DNA of 64,000 nt from Natrarchaeobius chitinivorans (GTDB taxonomy: Archaea; Halobacteriota; Halobacteria; Halobacteriales; Natrialbaceae): NCBI RefSeq assembly GCF_003841505.1, contig NZ_REGA01000010.1:1-64000 (forward strand), given 5' to 3'. Positions 44,191 to 52,737 of this stretch are shown one piece after another. The position numbers were made by a program, and so were the translations under genes. Positions within the stretch are counted from its first letter, which is position 1. Each line of letters begins with the position of its first letter. The notes below the pieces were generated by a model. The model ran no database searches and was not told the DNA's origin. It worked only from the letters and a program-made list of their open reading frames with translations.

Positions 44191-46494
44191 TTACTCGTTA
44201 CCGGGCAGGGGCTCATCGGCCGCGAACGCCTCTAGGACATTGCCAGTTATCCGAGCAACATCGTTGTCGAAGCCGTTCACCGGCAGGCTGCCAAGCCAGG
44301 CCATCGATCCGGTGGAAAAGACGGCGCCGCCGCCGGTTCGAAAGTACACCATGTCGGCCCGGACGGCAGCCGACGTAGGTCCATCGAGGAACGGTTTTGG
44401 CGACTGGTTTTCGTCGATGAGCCGCCGGGCGTACACCGAATGTCCCTCCGAGGAGGCAAGTACAAACGCGTCCTCAGGGGAGCCGAGCGTCCGGTCGTAC
44501 CGGTCCATCTCTTGCCCTGCGGCAGCACCAGTGATGAACCCGTCTCGGCCGAACGTTTCGGCGTCGACCCCGTCAAAGATGAACTCCACATCCTCGTGGT
44601 AACTGTCCTCGAGCCGACGATAGTAGCCACCACTCGGTTCCCACTGGGCGCTGAATCCGACGCCGGTTAACTTCTGTGGGTGTCGATCTCGTGACCACCA
44701 CATCCCGCCTTTTTCGCCGTTGAAGGCGTGATGTATCTCGCCCGCTTGCCCCGTCCAGATCATGTTTGTCTGCGGGCGACGAACCTCGAGGATCGGTTTT
44801 CCGTCGGGGTGGAACTCGGCGGCATGATAGAAGCCGTTTCCGCCGAGGTAGAGCAAGCGACCACCGGTTTGGGTGTAGTCGGCGATCGAATCCAGCATCC
44901 GTTCAGAGCAGTACTCCGGATGGGAACCGGTGACGACGGCGTTGTACGGTTCCAACAGGTCCTGCCCGTGTTCGTCCAGTTGATCGTCGGTGATAACGTC
45001 GTACTCGAAACCACGATGTTCGAGCCACGCGATGAGATACAGGTCCTGAGCGAACGCCTGGAGATTACTCGGCGGTGCATGTCCCCAGATGAACGAAGGC
45101 GAGACGTTGATCAGCGGTCGGAGTCTCGAGGAGTACATGCAGCCGTGTCCGTCGGTGTGCAGGTCGTACAGCGAGTTTCCGTACTCCGGATGGGCGTCGA
45201 GGAAAACGCTCGATTCGTCTAGGATCGGTGCCATCCCGATCGCGTTCTCGCCGCCCCCGCCGTCGTCGGCAAACCGGTAGTTCGCGTACGCGAGATACGT
45301 CGCTGTTGGTGCCAGGACGGCGATGGGGGCCGTCCCGGTCGCTGGTTCCGGGGTGACAAAAAAGGGCACGTAGTACTCGTCGGTATTCGTCTGGAGTTTT
45401 ACTGCGTACACGCCGCTGTTGAACCCCTCCGGGATGGTCCACTCGAAATCGACGTCCCAGTCGGCGTCGACCAGGTCATCGTCGTGAAAGTGAATCGCGC
45501 CGAACTGGTCCGGATCGCGAGCGAAGTCCTCCGTCTCACCGGTCCACGTAACTCCTGGAACTCCTCGGGTGGGCATCTGTACCGCCTGGCCGTGGTGTCC
45601 ATTCGGCCCGACATCGACAATCAGATCGTACTCGTCAATACCGCCATCGGAGAGCCCCGAAGCAAAGTTCCAGGCGGCGACGAGTCCGTCGGTCGGCCCC
45701 TCCCGGTCCGGCTCCATTCCCGTCCGTATCGTCGATGGCTCAAGGACCCTATCATACACACGCGGACGTTCAATCCTACCGTTGAACCGACCTTCGGCAG
45801 TGTGGTGGCTCGTCGACAGCGACGTGCCGGCAATGCGGACCGGAGTGTCGGTTACGGTCGCGATTGCTGCTCCGTCCAGCTGCCGAGTCTCCGTTTGCTC
45901 TGTCCCCGTGCGGAGCGTCGGGTGTGGTGGTCCGTCGATCGGCACCTGCCAGACTCCCAGCCGCCCGTCTTCACCATCGAAGGTCGCCGCGAGGGCGTAC
46001 CAGTTGTCCGCTTCGAGCGCCGTCCCGGTCGAAACGGCGACGCTTTCGCCATTGTTCTGGAGTCCCACCCGAAACGCCGCCGACCCGTCCGCGTCGATGT
46101 GCAGGTCGTAACCGGTTTGCGTTCGTTCATCCCACTTCGAGAGCAGGCTCTGGTGGCCCGCGTCTGGTGTCGTCGGGTTGATGAACGTAAGGAGCGTACA
46201 ACCGTCGATAAGATCGAACGCGGGGTTGTGGGGTATCTCGACGTACGATCCGGCGTGTATCTCCTGAGTCTGGCCGGGATAGGTCCCCGATATTGATGTC
46301 TCGATGGTATGCTCTTCGGTAGGTGGCGCGTCCGGATTAGGATCGCCGTGAACGAGTCGGACGACCTCAGCGTGGTAGCTTGTGGGCACACAGTTAACCA
46401 TGAACTCGATGGTCTCCCCCGGCCACACGGCCCATCGGTTACAGTAGCCGGTCACGTGCTTCTCGCCGAACGCGCGGTCATCGACGGACGTCAT
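44191..46494 (-). CDS. N,N-dimethylformamidase-like amidohydrolase, large subunit
   Basis: 767 residues. An N-terminal beta domain contains a LamG/concanavalin-like part (about 80-260, with GYDLHIDADGSAAFRVGLQ), followed by the catalytic domain (about 330-760). In N,N-dimethylformamidase the mononuclear iron is held by two Tyr and one Glu; here Tyr400 in ATYLAYAN, Tyr443 in NSLYDLHTDG and Glu527 in GSHPEYCSERM match these in order and spacing. The family cleaves a formamide or related amide C-N bond. The ATG overlaps the stop of the small-subunit gene by 4 bases (46491-46494), as expected for a two-subunit enzyme. The true substrate in this organism is unproven; it could be another N-alkyl amide. 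Confidence 0.85.
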   Translation of the reverse strand: MTSVDDRAFGEKHVTGYCNRWAVWPGETIEFMVNCVPTSYHAEVVRLVHGDPNPDAPPTEEHTIETSISGTYPGQTQEIHAGSYVEIPHNPAFDLIDGCTLLTFINPTTPDAGHQSLLSKWDERTQTGYDLHIDADGSAAFRVGLQNNGESVAVSTGTALEADNWYALAATFDGEDGRLGVWQVPIDGPPHPTLRTGTEQTETRQLDGAAIATVTDTPVRIAGTSLSTSHHTAEGRFNGRIERPRVYDRVLEPSTIRTGMEPDREGPTDGLVAAWNFASGLSDGGIDEYDLIVDVGPNGHHGQAVQMPTRGVPGVTWTGETEDFARDPDQFGAIHFHDDDLVDADWDVDFEWTIPEGFNSGVYAVKLQTNTDEYYVPFFVTPEPATGTAPIAVLAPTATYLAYANYRFADDGGGGENAIGMAPILDESSVFLDAHPEYGNSLYDLHTDGHGCMYSSRLRPLINVSPSFIWGHAPPSNLQAFAQDLYLIAWLEHRGFEYDVITDDQLDEHGQDLLEPYNAVVTGSHPEYCSERMLDSIADYTQTGGRLLYLGGNGFYHAAEFHPDGKPILEVRRPQTNMIWTGQAGEIHHAFNGEKGGMWWSRDRHPQKLTGVGFSAQWEPSGGYYRRLEDSYHEDVEFIFDGVDAETFGRDGFITGAAAGQEMDRYDRTLGSPEDAFVLASSEGHSVYARRLIDENQSPKPFLDGPTSAAVRADMVYFRTGGGAVFSTGSMAWLGSLPVNGFDNDVARITGNVLEAFAADEPLPGNE

Positions 46495-46856
46495 CGGTTA
46501 CCCTCCTTGGAGTAGTCGGCTCCGAATCGTTCTCGGAACGCGTTGATTCGCTTTCGAAAGATGGCGTGTTCGGCCTCCGCCTGGCTATCGTAACGCTCAT
46601 CGAGCAATTCGATCGATCCGTTGGCGTCCCGCTTTGCGAGCGTCCACTCTACGTGGGGATCGGTTGCCACGATGAAATACTCCAAGTCGGTCGTTCGCCG
46701 CAGAAACCACAGTACGCGGTGTAGATCGTCGCTATACCCGTCGAAGGGGCTCTCGCGGTGTTCAGTGATTAACTCCTCGCTGATCAACGGGAGTATTTCC
46801 TCGCTCGCGATCCGTCGTCTGTGGTAGTCGGTCAATGCAGCGTTTGTCATTGGCAT
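46491..46856 (-). CDS. N,N-dimethylformamidase-like amidohydrolase, small subunit
   Basis: 121 residues from ATG 46856 (a second ATG at 46850 is possible). The frame runs further upstream but that part overlaps the divergent IclR promoter. The known small subunit of N,N-dimethylformamidase is about 130 residues, and this gene sits immediately upstream of the large subunit with a 4-base overlap, so it is assigned by size, order and coupling more than by motif. The protein is helical and charged (DYHRRRIASEEILPLISEEL). It probably wraps the large subunit in the assembled enzyme. Confidence 0.75.
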   Translation of the reverse strand: MPMTNAALTDYHRRRIASEEILPLISEELITEHRESPFDGYSDDLHRVLWFLRRTTDLEYFIVATDPHVEWTLAKRDANGSIELLDERYDSQAEAEHAIFRKRINAFRERFGADYSKEGNR

Positions 46857-46980
46857 GGTATCCCACCGAACGAACTGTCGGTACACCCTCCAACGAAGGC
46901 ATTCGGTATAAACCTGATCCGATTTGCCCATCCGTGGTCCAGATTGGCCGACCGCTCTCCCCTGTTTCTCCATAATGAAC

Positions 46981-46988
46981 TTTATATG
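46981..46988 (+). promoter_or_regulatory. TATA box for the IclR regulator gene
   Basis: TTTATATG centred about 26 bases upstream of the ATG at 47011. It is followed by an imperfect inverted repeat TATGGG...CCACATA (46985-47002) that could be an IclR self-binding site. Confidence 0.5.
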
Positions 46989-47010
46989 GGTTAGTCCACA
47001 TAACTCCACT

Positions 47011-47766
47011 ATGCGACGCCAGAGCGACTCACCATCCCTGCAAACCGTCGACAACTGCTTCGATATCATTGAGGCCTTAAAAGAACTGGACGGCGCTCGG
47101 GTTACGGAGGTGGCTGATCACGTGGGTTTATCAAAGAGCTCGGTACACAAGCACCTGATCACGTTGAAACGTCGGGGCTACGTGACGATGGAAAGCGACG
47201 AATATTATGTTTCGTTACGATTTTCGAATCTGGCGGAGTACGCGAAGTACCGGACAGCTTCGCGGCGGAAGCTGTTTCAATTCTCGAAATCACTGCCGGA
47301 GTTCGCCGGATTACAGGTCGGTGTAATCATCGAGGAAAACGGTCGAGGCAGCTACTTGAAGCCCGAATTAGACGAGAACCCCTTTACGGGTCCGCAAGCC
47401 GGTTCTCGAGTATACTTACACGGGACCGCGGCTGGGAAGGCGATACTTGCGACGCTCCCCGAAGAAACCGTCGATAGGATCGTGGACATCTGGGGGCTGC
47501 CGCAGTTGACTTCCCAGACGATCACGGACCGTGAGACACTGCGAGCGGAACTGAAGTCAATACGCTCCAATGAGTTTGCGTTCAACAACGGGGAAAATAA
47601 TGAGGGCATCCGCGCTATCGGCACCGCCATCACCGACTCCAATGACACAACTCTGGGGGCAATTTCGGTAGGCGGTCCCCAGTATCGCATCGACGACACC
47701 TGGTTCGAGGAAGAACTCCCGTATGACCTTCTCGATCGGGTAGAGGAGTTCGAACGGGAGTTATAA
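47011..47766 (+). CDS. IclR family transcriptional regulator, probable controller of the amidase genes
   Basis: 251 residues from ATG 47011. The N-terminal helix-turn-helix (about 10-70) reads VTEVADHVGLSKSSVHKHL, and the effector domain (about 85-245) has the typical HGTAAGKAILATLP and NNGENNEGIRAIGTAI segments. Codon use is somewhat more A/T-rich than in the neighbours (for example TTA and AAA codons), a possible sign of recent arrival. It is divergent from the dimethylformamidase-like operon with 154 bases between starts, so regulation of that operon is likely. Downstream lies the convergent M20 gene. Confidence 0.92.
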   Translation: MRRQSDSPSLQTVDNCFDIIEALKELDGARVTEVADHVGLSKSSVHKHLITLKRRGYVTMESDEYYVSLRFSNLAEYAKYRTASRRKLFQFSKSLPEFAGLQVGVIIEENGRGSYLKPELDENPFTGPQAGSRVYLHGTAAGKAILATLPEETVDRIVDIWGLPQLTSQTITDRETLRAELKSIRSNEFAFNNGENNEGIRAIGTAITDSNDTTLGAISVGGPQYRIDDTWFEEELPYDLLDRVEEFEREL

Positions 47767-47792
47767 CGACCGGGAGCGACTGGGAAACCGAA

Positions 47793-49097
47793 TCAGTCGG
47801 ATACCGTTTCTGCCTCGAGCGGTCCGTCGTCGAACGAGGCGATGGTCCGGGACAAGACGGTCGTTGCGATTGCGATCGATCGTTCATCGACGTCGAACGT
47901 TGGCGTGTGATGGCCGGCAGGGTTGTCGGCACCGACGCCGACGTAGGTAGCCTGACCACCCTGTTTCTGGACGGCCTCAATCAGGTGGGTGACGTCCTCA
48001 CTCCAGAGGGGAGAGTCGATCGTTTCGAACCGATCGACGACGGACGTTCGGGCGGCGGCGGCCCTCACTCGCTGTGCAAGCGGACCGTCACAGGTCGCAC
48101 TTGGCGTTCCGGGACTGAACGAGACGTCGACCGTACAGCCGTGCATCGACGCTGCTGCCTCGAGACGATCGATCACGGCGGTCTCGATAGCATCGGTGCC
48201 GGCGCTGGTTTCGGCGCGGAACTCGCCGGTTATCACCGCCCGTTCGGGAACGACGTTTGAGGCCGTACCGCCGTCGATTGTGCCGACGTTGATGCGGGTG
48301 GCGCCATCGGATCGGCGAGGAATTGACTCGAGTGCGGATGCAGCCGTACTCGCCGCCTGTATCGCGCTCCGTCCGTCCTCGGGTGCGAGTGCCGGGTGTG
48401 CTGACTGTCCACGAAACGTCGCCTCGAAGCTCGTTATCGAGAGAAAGGTGTCGATCCGAGGTACCACGGTGCCGGTTTCTAGCCCGAGACCGACGTGGGT
48501 CCCCAGGAAGTACTCGACGTCGTCGAGACGACCGCCGGACACGAGTGATCTGGCACCGTCACCGCGTTCCTCGGCTGGTTGGAAAAAAACCTTCAGCGTG
48601 CCACCGAACTCGCTCGATACGAGTCGTCGGACGACGCCGACCCCGATGGCCGCGTGTGCGTCGTGCCCGCAGGCGTGCATGTACCCATCGTTCGTCGATC
48701 GAAACCCCTTCGCCGCCGGTCGATGATCCGACGCGGTCGACTCCGACACAGGCAATGCGTCAATGTCGACGCGAAGCCCGACAACCGGCCCGGAACCGCC
48801 CTTGACGGTGGCCATCGCACCTGGTATGTCGTCTACGATCGGTGCTAGGGAATCTGGGTCAACGTCCGTCGCTTCGGCCCGTTTGATCCAGTCCGCTCGT
48901 CGCTCGGGATCAGGATCGGCCGTAATCCGGTCGGTGTCGAAGACCGCGGAACCGGTCGCAACCGAGTCGACCTCAACGGCTCGCAACGCTTCGACGATCC
49001 TTGCCGTCGTGTAGAATTCGCACCAGGCGGGTTCCGGGTGACGATGTAACGCTCGTCGCAATCGACGGAGTCGGTCCGCTACCAACGAATCGCTCAT
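47793..49097 (-). CDS. M20 family amidohydrolase (AbgA/aminoacylase type)
   Basis: 434 residues from ATG 49097; the longer frame has a basic leader and is not preferred. Metal-ligand motifs of M20 are visible: GLRVDIDALPV near residue 105-115, MHACGHDAHAAIG near 140-152 (Cys/His ligand region), and FFQPAEERGDGA near 173-184, plus a late GHHTPTFDVDE motif with a His ligand. Such enzymes remove acyl groups from N-acyl amino acids, or hydrolyse aminobenzoyl-glutamate or indole-acetyl-amino acids. It lies downstream of the class III aminotransferase (87 bases) on the same strand and is probably co-transcribed, consistent with deacylation plus transamination of an amino compound. Confidence 0.9.
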   Translation of the reverse strand: MSDSLVADRLRRLRRALHRHPEPAWCEFYTTARIVEALRAVEVDSVATGSAVFDTDRITADPDPERRADWIKRAEATDVDPDSLAPIVDDIPGAMATVKGGSGPVVGLRVDIDALPVSESTASDHRPAAKGFRSTNDGYMHACGHDAHAAIGVGVVRRLVSSEFGGTLKVFFQPAEERGDGARSLVSGGRLDDVEYFLGTHVGLGLETGTVVPRIDTFLSITSFEATFRGQSAHPALAPEDGRSAIQAASTAASALESIPRRSDGATRINVGTIDGGTASNVVPERAVITGEFRAETSAGTDAIETAVIDRLEAAASMHGCTVDVSFSPGTPSATCDGPLAQRVRAAAARTSVVDRFETIDSPLWSEDVTHLIEAVQKQGGQATYVGVGADNPAGHHTPTFDVDERSIAIATTVLSRTIASFDDGPLEAETVSD

Positions 49098-49183
49098 ATA
49101 CGGTAGTCGGAGCCCGATGTAATATATCGTTCGCCTGTCGCCGGATGGGTACCGTCGAGAAAACTCCTCACGCGACGGGTTGG

Positions 49184-50524
49184 TCAGGACTCGAACTGGC
49201 TCGTGACCGCACTGGAGAAGGCGTCGATGGCCTCGTCGATATCGCTTTCGTCGATGCAAAACGGTGGCGCGACCATGAGCTGAAACGACGGTTTTCCGGG
49301 ACCGAACATGACGTTGTGTTCGGCAGCCGCGGTCCGCAGTACCCCCTTGACCGGATCATCTCCCTCCTCGTACCGGTTATCGAAGAATGGCTCTCCGGTT
49401 TCTGGATCGGTGAACTCGACTGCCCAGTGGAGGCCACGACCCCGAACGTCACCCACGACATCGTGGTCCGTTTCGAGTTCCCGCAGGCGGCGTTCGAGGT
49501 AGGGACTTAACTCTTGTACTCGGTCGAGGTAGTGACGATCGTACTCTTCGACCGCGGCCACGCCGGCCGCGCAGCTGACGGGATGACCGCCCCACGTCTG
49601 GCCGATGTCGATGCCGTCGTCGTCGATTTCGGTCGCGATGTCGTCGTTCACCATCACGCCGGCGAGGGGCGCATACGATCCCGTTACTCCCTTGGCAAAG
49701 GTCAGTATGTCCGGTTCGACACCTTCGGTCTGAATGCCAAACCAGTCACCACACCGGCCAAACCCGGTCATTACCTCGTCGACGATCAGCAGGATGTCGT
49801 AGCGATCACAGATCTCCCGCAGGCGCTCGAAGTATCCCTCCGGGGCGGTAAATGCACCGCTCGATCCGCCGATCGGCTCGGTAAGAATGCCAGCGATCGA
49901 ATCCGGTCCTTCGTTTTTGATAACGTACTCGACGTGGTCGGCAGCTTGCTCCGCGAGTTCGGCCTCCGAGTCGGCGTTGAAGGGCGACCGATAGGAGATC
50001 GGCGGGAGAAAGTGTGCACGTCCGGTCGTATCGGCGTACTGGCTGAGAGCGTTTTTCGTCACCGGATCGGTTGTTAGCGTCCCCGCCCCGTAGGTCGAGC
50101 CGTGATAGCTGCGATAACGGGTGAGGATTTTGTGACTATCGGAGACGGACCGCGCGATATGCGCCGCGGCCTCGTTCGCGTCGCTGCCGGAGATCGAAAA
50201 GAAAACATCAGTCAGTGAATCGGGAGCGATATCGAGCAGACGGTTCGCGAGTTCGTCGCGGGTATCGTTTTGCTGTGCCGAAGCGACGTACGGCACGCGG
50301 TGTAACTGTTCGTTCATCGCCTCGATGACGGCCTGGTTGTCGTGACCCAGGTTCGTACAGATGAGTTGGGAACAGAAATCGAGGTACTCGTTCCCCGACT
50401 CGTCGTACACGCGAGCGCCCTCGGCCTCGGTGATCGTCATCGCCGATCGCTCTGGGGAGTGCCAGTGCGGTATCGCCGGAAACGATGAACTCGCCTCACT
50501 GGAATCAATTGTCTGTTTCGACAT
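49184..50524 (-). CDS. Class III PLP-dependent aminotransferase
   Basis: 446 residues from ATG 50524. The PLP-binding Lys is K278 in LTFAKGVTGSYAPLAG, with the preceding Asp in LIVDEVMTGFGRCG. Other family segments are EYLDFCSQ near 45-52 and the GTP-type stretch at the end (GAGTLT). Class III enzymes move amino groups from omega-amino acids or amines (beta-alanine, 4-aminobutyrate, taurine, putrescine and similar) to pyruvate or 2-oxoglutarate. The gene is upstream of the M20 gene. A TATA box (50547-50557) and an inverted repeat TTATGCCGTAGCATAA (50535-50550) lie between promoter and ATG. Confidence 0.93.
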   Translation of the reverse strand: MSKQTIDSSEASSSFPAIPHWHSPERSAMTITEAEGARVYDESGNEYLDFCSQLICTNLGHDNQAVIEAMNEQLHRVPYVASAQQNDTRDELANRLLDIAPDSLTDVFFSISGSDANEAAAHIARSVSDSHKILTRYRSYHGSTYGAGTLTTDPVTKNALSQYADTTGRAHFLPPISYRSPFNADSEAELAEQAADHVEYVIKNEGPDSIAGILTEPIGGSSGAFTAPEGYFERLREICDRYDILLIVDEVMTGFGRCGDWFGIQTEGVEPDILTFAKGVTGSYAPLAGVMVNDDIATEIDDDGIDIGQTWGGHPVSCAAGVAAVEEYDRHYLDRVQELSPYLERRLRELETDHDVVGDVRGRGLHWAVEFTDPETGEPFFDNRYEEGDDPVKGVLRTAAAEHNVMFGPGKPSFQLMVAPPFCIDESDIDEAIDAFSSAVTSQFES

Positions 50525-50534
50525 ATCTTGAGTG

Positions 50535-50550
50535 TTATGCCGTAGCATAA
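50535..50550. promoter_or_regulatory. Inverted repeat overlapping aminotransferase promoter, candidate operator
   Basis: TTATGC (50535-50540) and GCATAA (50545-50550), 4-base spacer, sit between the minus-strand TATA box (about 50547-50557) and the ATG at 50524. This is the usual place for a repressor site in archaeal promoters. Confidence 0.45.
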
Positions 50551-50762
50551 TATAGATTGTGTTGAATTGTGGTCACATCTTCCCCGATCGTCGTTCGATC
50601 GACTGCCGATTGCGTTCGTTTTCCTTCTTTCGCCGATCATCAAGTGATGTCACGGCACTGGATGTGATGTTCGTCGTATTGAACCTGTATCATCCGTTGA
50701 CCGAGGTGACGAATCACTCGCAAAAGTTTTTATTCCCCCGTTTCACATGTGGGAACGTGGAA

Positions 50763-51935
50763 ATGCCTACACAGGAGCAGCTACCCGACAGTACGGATAT
50801 CGTCATCATCGGGGGTGGAATCATGGGAACTAGCGCCAGTTTCTTTCTCACGCAGCGAACGGACAAGGACGTCCTTCTCCTCGAAAAAGACGCAATAGCG
50901 TCGGGGGCAACCGGTAACTCCTCGGCAATCCTGCGCCACCACTACGACGACTCGGAGGTATACGCGGAAAGTGCCTGGTGGAGCCACGAGTTCTACCGAG
51001 AGTTCGAACAGCGCGTCGCCGAACCGTTATCGATGGCGAGCGCCCCGCTCGTCAAGTTCGCCCGAGAGGACACCGCACGGGCCGAAGCGGTCAGTGCCGG
51101 CTACGACGTGTTATCGAATCTCGACATCCCCGTCACCTGGCACGATCGATCATCGATCGAATCCCGATTCCCCATGTACGATACAGACGACGTAGCTTTC
51201 GGAGTGAGCGACGATACGGCAGGTTACTCGGACGGTACGGACGCTGCGTCCGGGTTCGCCCGGAGCGCCAGGCGAAATGGTGCAACGGTACTGACCGACG
51301 TTGGCGTCACCGACATTCGAGTCGAAGACGGCGCCGTCGTGGGAGTCGAAACCAACAACGGAGCGGTAGCCTGCGAGGACGTTCTCATCGTGGCGGGTGG
51401 CTGGTCACCGGCGATAGCCTCAACGGTCGGCGTCGACGTGCCGCTTACGCGGACTCGTGAGCGGGTGTTCTTGCTCGACCCACCCGAAGAATTCAAAGAA
51501 CACCACCTCGATGACCTGGCGACGGGCAAACCGCCGGGCATGGATGATTGGTACGTCCGCCAGGACTTCGGCGAAGGTGTTCTCGTCGCCACTCACCACT
51601 CCATGGACCACCCGGTCGACGACCCGGATAAGCCACTCGACGATCCCGACGAGGAAGATTTGCTACAATTGATCGACAGCCTCGAAGCTACCATTCCAGG
51701 CCTCGCCGACGCCGGTATCGTCGGGAAGTACAGCGGGATATACTCGAACACCCCGGATCACGACTTCATCATCGATCAAACCGGCCCGTCTGGTTGTTAT
51801 ATCGCGTGTGGGTTTTCCGGGCATGGCTTCAAACACGCCCCTTCAGTCGGACGCATCGTGACAGACCTCATCACCGAGGGATCGACTGACTTCCTCGACA
51901 TCAAACCGTTCTCGATCGATCGGTTCGAAGAATGA
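50763..51935 (+). CDS. FAD-dependent amine/amino-acid oxidoreductase (DAO family, sarcosine-oxidase-like)
   Basis: 390 residues from ATG 50763. The N-terminal Rossmann FAD motif is IVIIGGGIMGTSAS (about residues 13-26), and the second FAD segment is GATGNSSAILRHHY. The C-terminal DAO motif is GCYIACGFSGHGFKHAPSVG (about 345-364), which binds the flavin and substrate carboxylate. The domain order matches sarcosine, dimethylglycine and D-amino-acid oxidases/dehydrogenases. It would oxidise a secondary or primary amine at a glycine-like carboxylate. It is divergent from the class III aminotransferase and next to an isochorismatase-family amidase, consistent with sarcosine as substrate, but this is not proven. 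Candidate operator-like palindrome at 50740-50756. Confidence 0.9.
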   Translation: MPTQEQLPDSTDIVIIGGGIMGTSASFFLTQRTDKDVLLLEKDAIASGATGNSSAILRHHYDDSEVYAESAWWSHEFYREFEQRVAEPLSMASAPLVKFAREDTARAEAVSAGYDVLSNLDIPVTWHDRSSIESRFPMYDTDDVAFGVSDDTAGYSDGTDAASGFARSARRNGATVLTDVGVTDIRVEDGAVVGVETNNGAVACEDVLIVAGGWSPAIASTVGVDVPLTRTRERVFLLDPPEEFKEHHLDDLATGKPPGMDDWYVRQDFGEGVLVATHHSMDHPVDDPDKPLDDPDEEDLLQLIDSLEATIPGLADAGIVGKYSGIYSNTPDHDFIIDQTGPSGCYIACGFSGHGFKHAPSVGRIVTDLITEGSTDFLDIKPFSIDRFEE

Positions 51936-51968
51936 GTCTCGAGGGCGAGACGGTTCTGGTCGATCGGG

Positions 51969-52667
51969 TCACCGTCTAGCCGACGGATCGACGGTTCCAG
52001 TTTCCTTGACGTGTCGAACGATCGCGTTCCCCTCGTACGTTTCGAGCGACCCGATAACGTCTGCGACCGACTGGAGGCTGTCGGGCTGGAGGTACTCGAT
52101 GAACTTCAGACCAGCCTCGTGTAGATACTCCGTCGGTGCAGCGGTACACTCCTCGGGAACGCGGACCGCGTAATCGCGCTGGTGTGCCCCGTGGGCCGTG
52201 TAGTGCACACAGATGTTTGTCATGATGCCAGTGACGATCACCGTATCGATGTCGTACGTCTCGAGAATATACTCGAGGTCCGTCCGGAAAAATAGGTCGT
52301 AGCGTCGTTTGGTTACCTCGTATTCGGCCGGACGGGAGACCGGATCGTCGACGTCCATGGCCGAGGCGAGGGAGACACCCTCCGAGTTTTCGAGTGCGTG
52401 TATCGGTTCGCTGCAGAGGAACTCGGCCCCGTAATCGGCCAGATCTGGTCGGTGTTGTTCTTTCCCCCAGATGATAGGTACGTCCGCGTTTCGTGCCGCT
52501 TCGACCAGGTCGTTCGTGTATTCGGCGACCCGATCCAATCCGCCATCGACGGACGTCGCGGTACAGGCCATCGGGGCGTCGGAATCGGCATTGAACGCCC
52601 CACATTGCATATCCACGACGAGTAACGCCGGATCCGAACCGGCCGGATCGGTCGTATCTGGTATCAT
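51969..52667 (-). CDS. Isochorismatase-family cysteine hydrolase (carbamoyl-amidase-like)
   Basis: 232 residues from ATG 52667; the upstream extension is low-complexity and overlaps the M19 stop. The family triad is visible: Asp19 in LLVVDMQ, Lys120 in EVTKRRYD, Cys153 in IMTNICVHYTA, in the usual order and spacing. Family members include isochorismatase, nicotinamidase, ureidoacrylate hydrolase and N-carbamoylsarcosine amidase. Proximity to hydantoinase and a sarcosine-oxidase-like flavoenzyme favours an N-carbamoyl amino acid substrate. It follows the M19 gene by 70 bases on the same strand, and both probably share a transcript with the threonine-synthase-like gene upstream. Confidence 0.88.
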   Translation of the reverse strand: MIPDTTDPAGSDPALLVVDMQCGAFNADSDAPMACTATSVDGGLDRVAEYTNDLVEAARNADVPIIWGKEQHRPDLADYGAEFLCSEPIHALENSEGVSLASAMDVDDPVSRPAEYEVTKRRYDLFFRTDLEYILETYDIDTVIVTGIMTNICVHYTAHGAHQRDYAVRVPEECTAAPTEYLHEAGLKFIEYLQPDSLQSVADVIGSLETYEGNAIVRHVKETGTVDPSARR

Positions 52668-52737
52668 GCATACAGGTGCGCGTTGGAAACCCATAAAACG
52701 ATTCCGGTACTCTCCACCGTCGACCCGAACCGACGCG

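Noticed and set aside
47011-50524. Ectoine-degradation cluster (EutB/EutC style)
   Set aside because: A cyclodeaminase-like and a threonine-synthase-like gene exist, but they are more than 10 kb apart and the EutD peptidase and EutE deacylase partners are missing.
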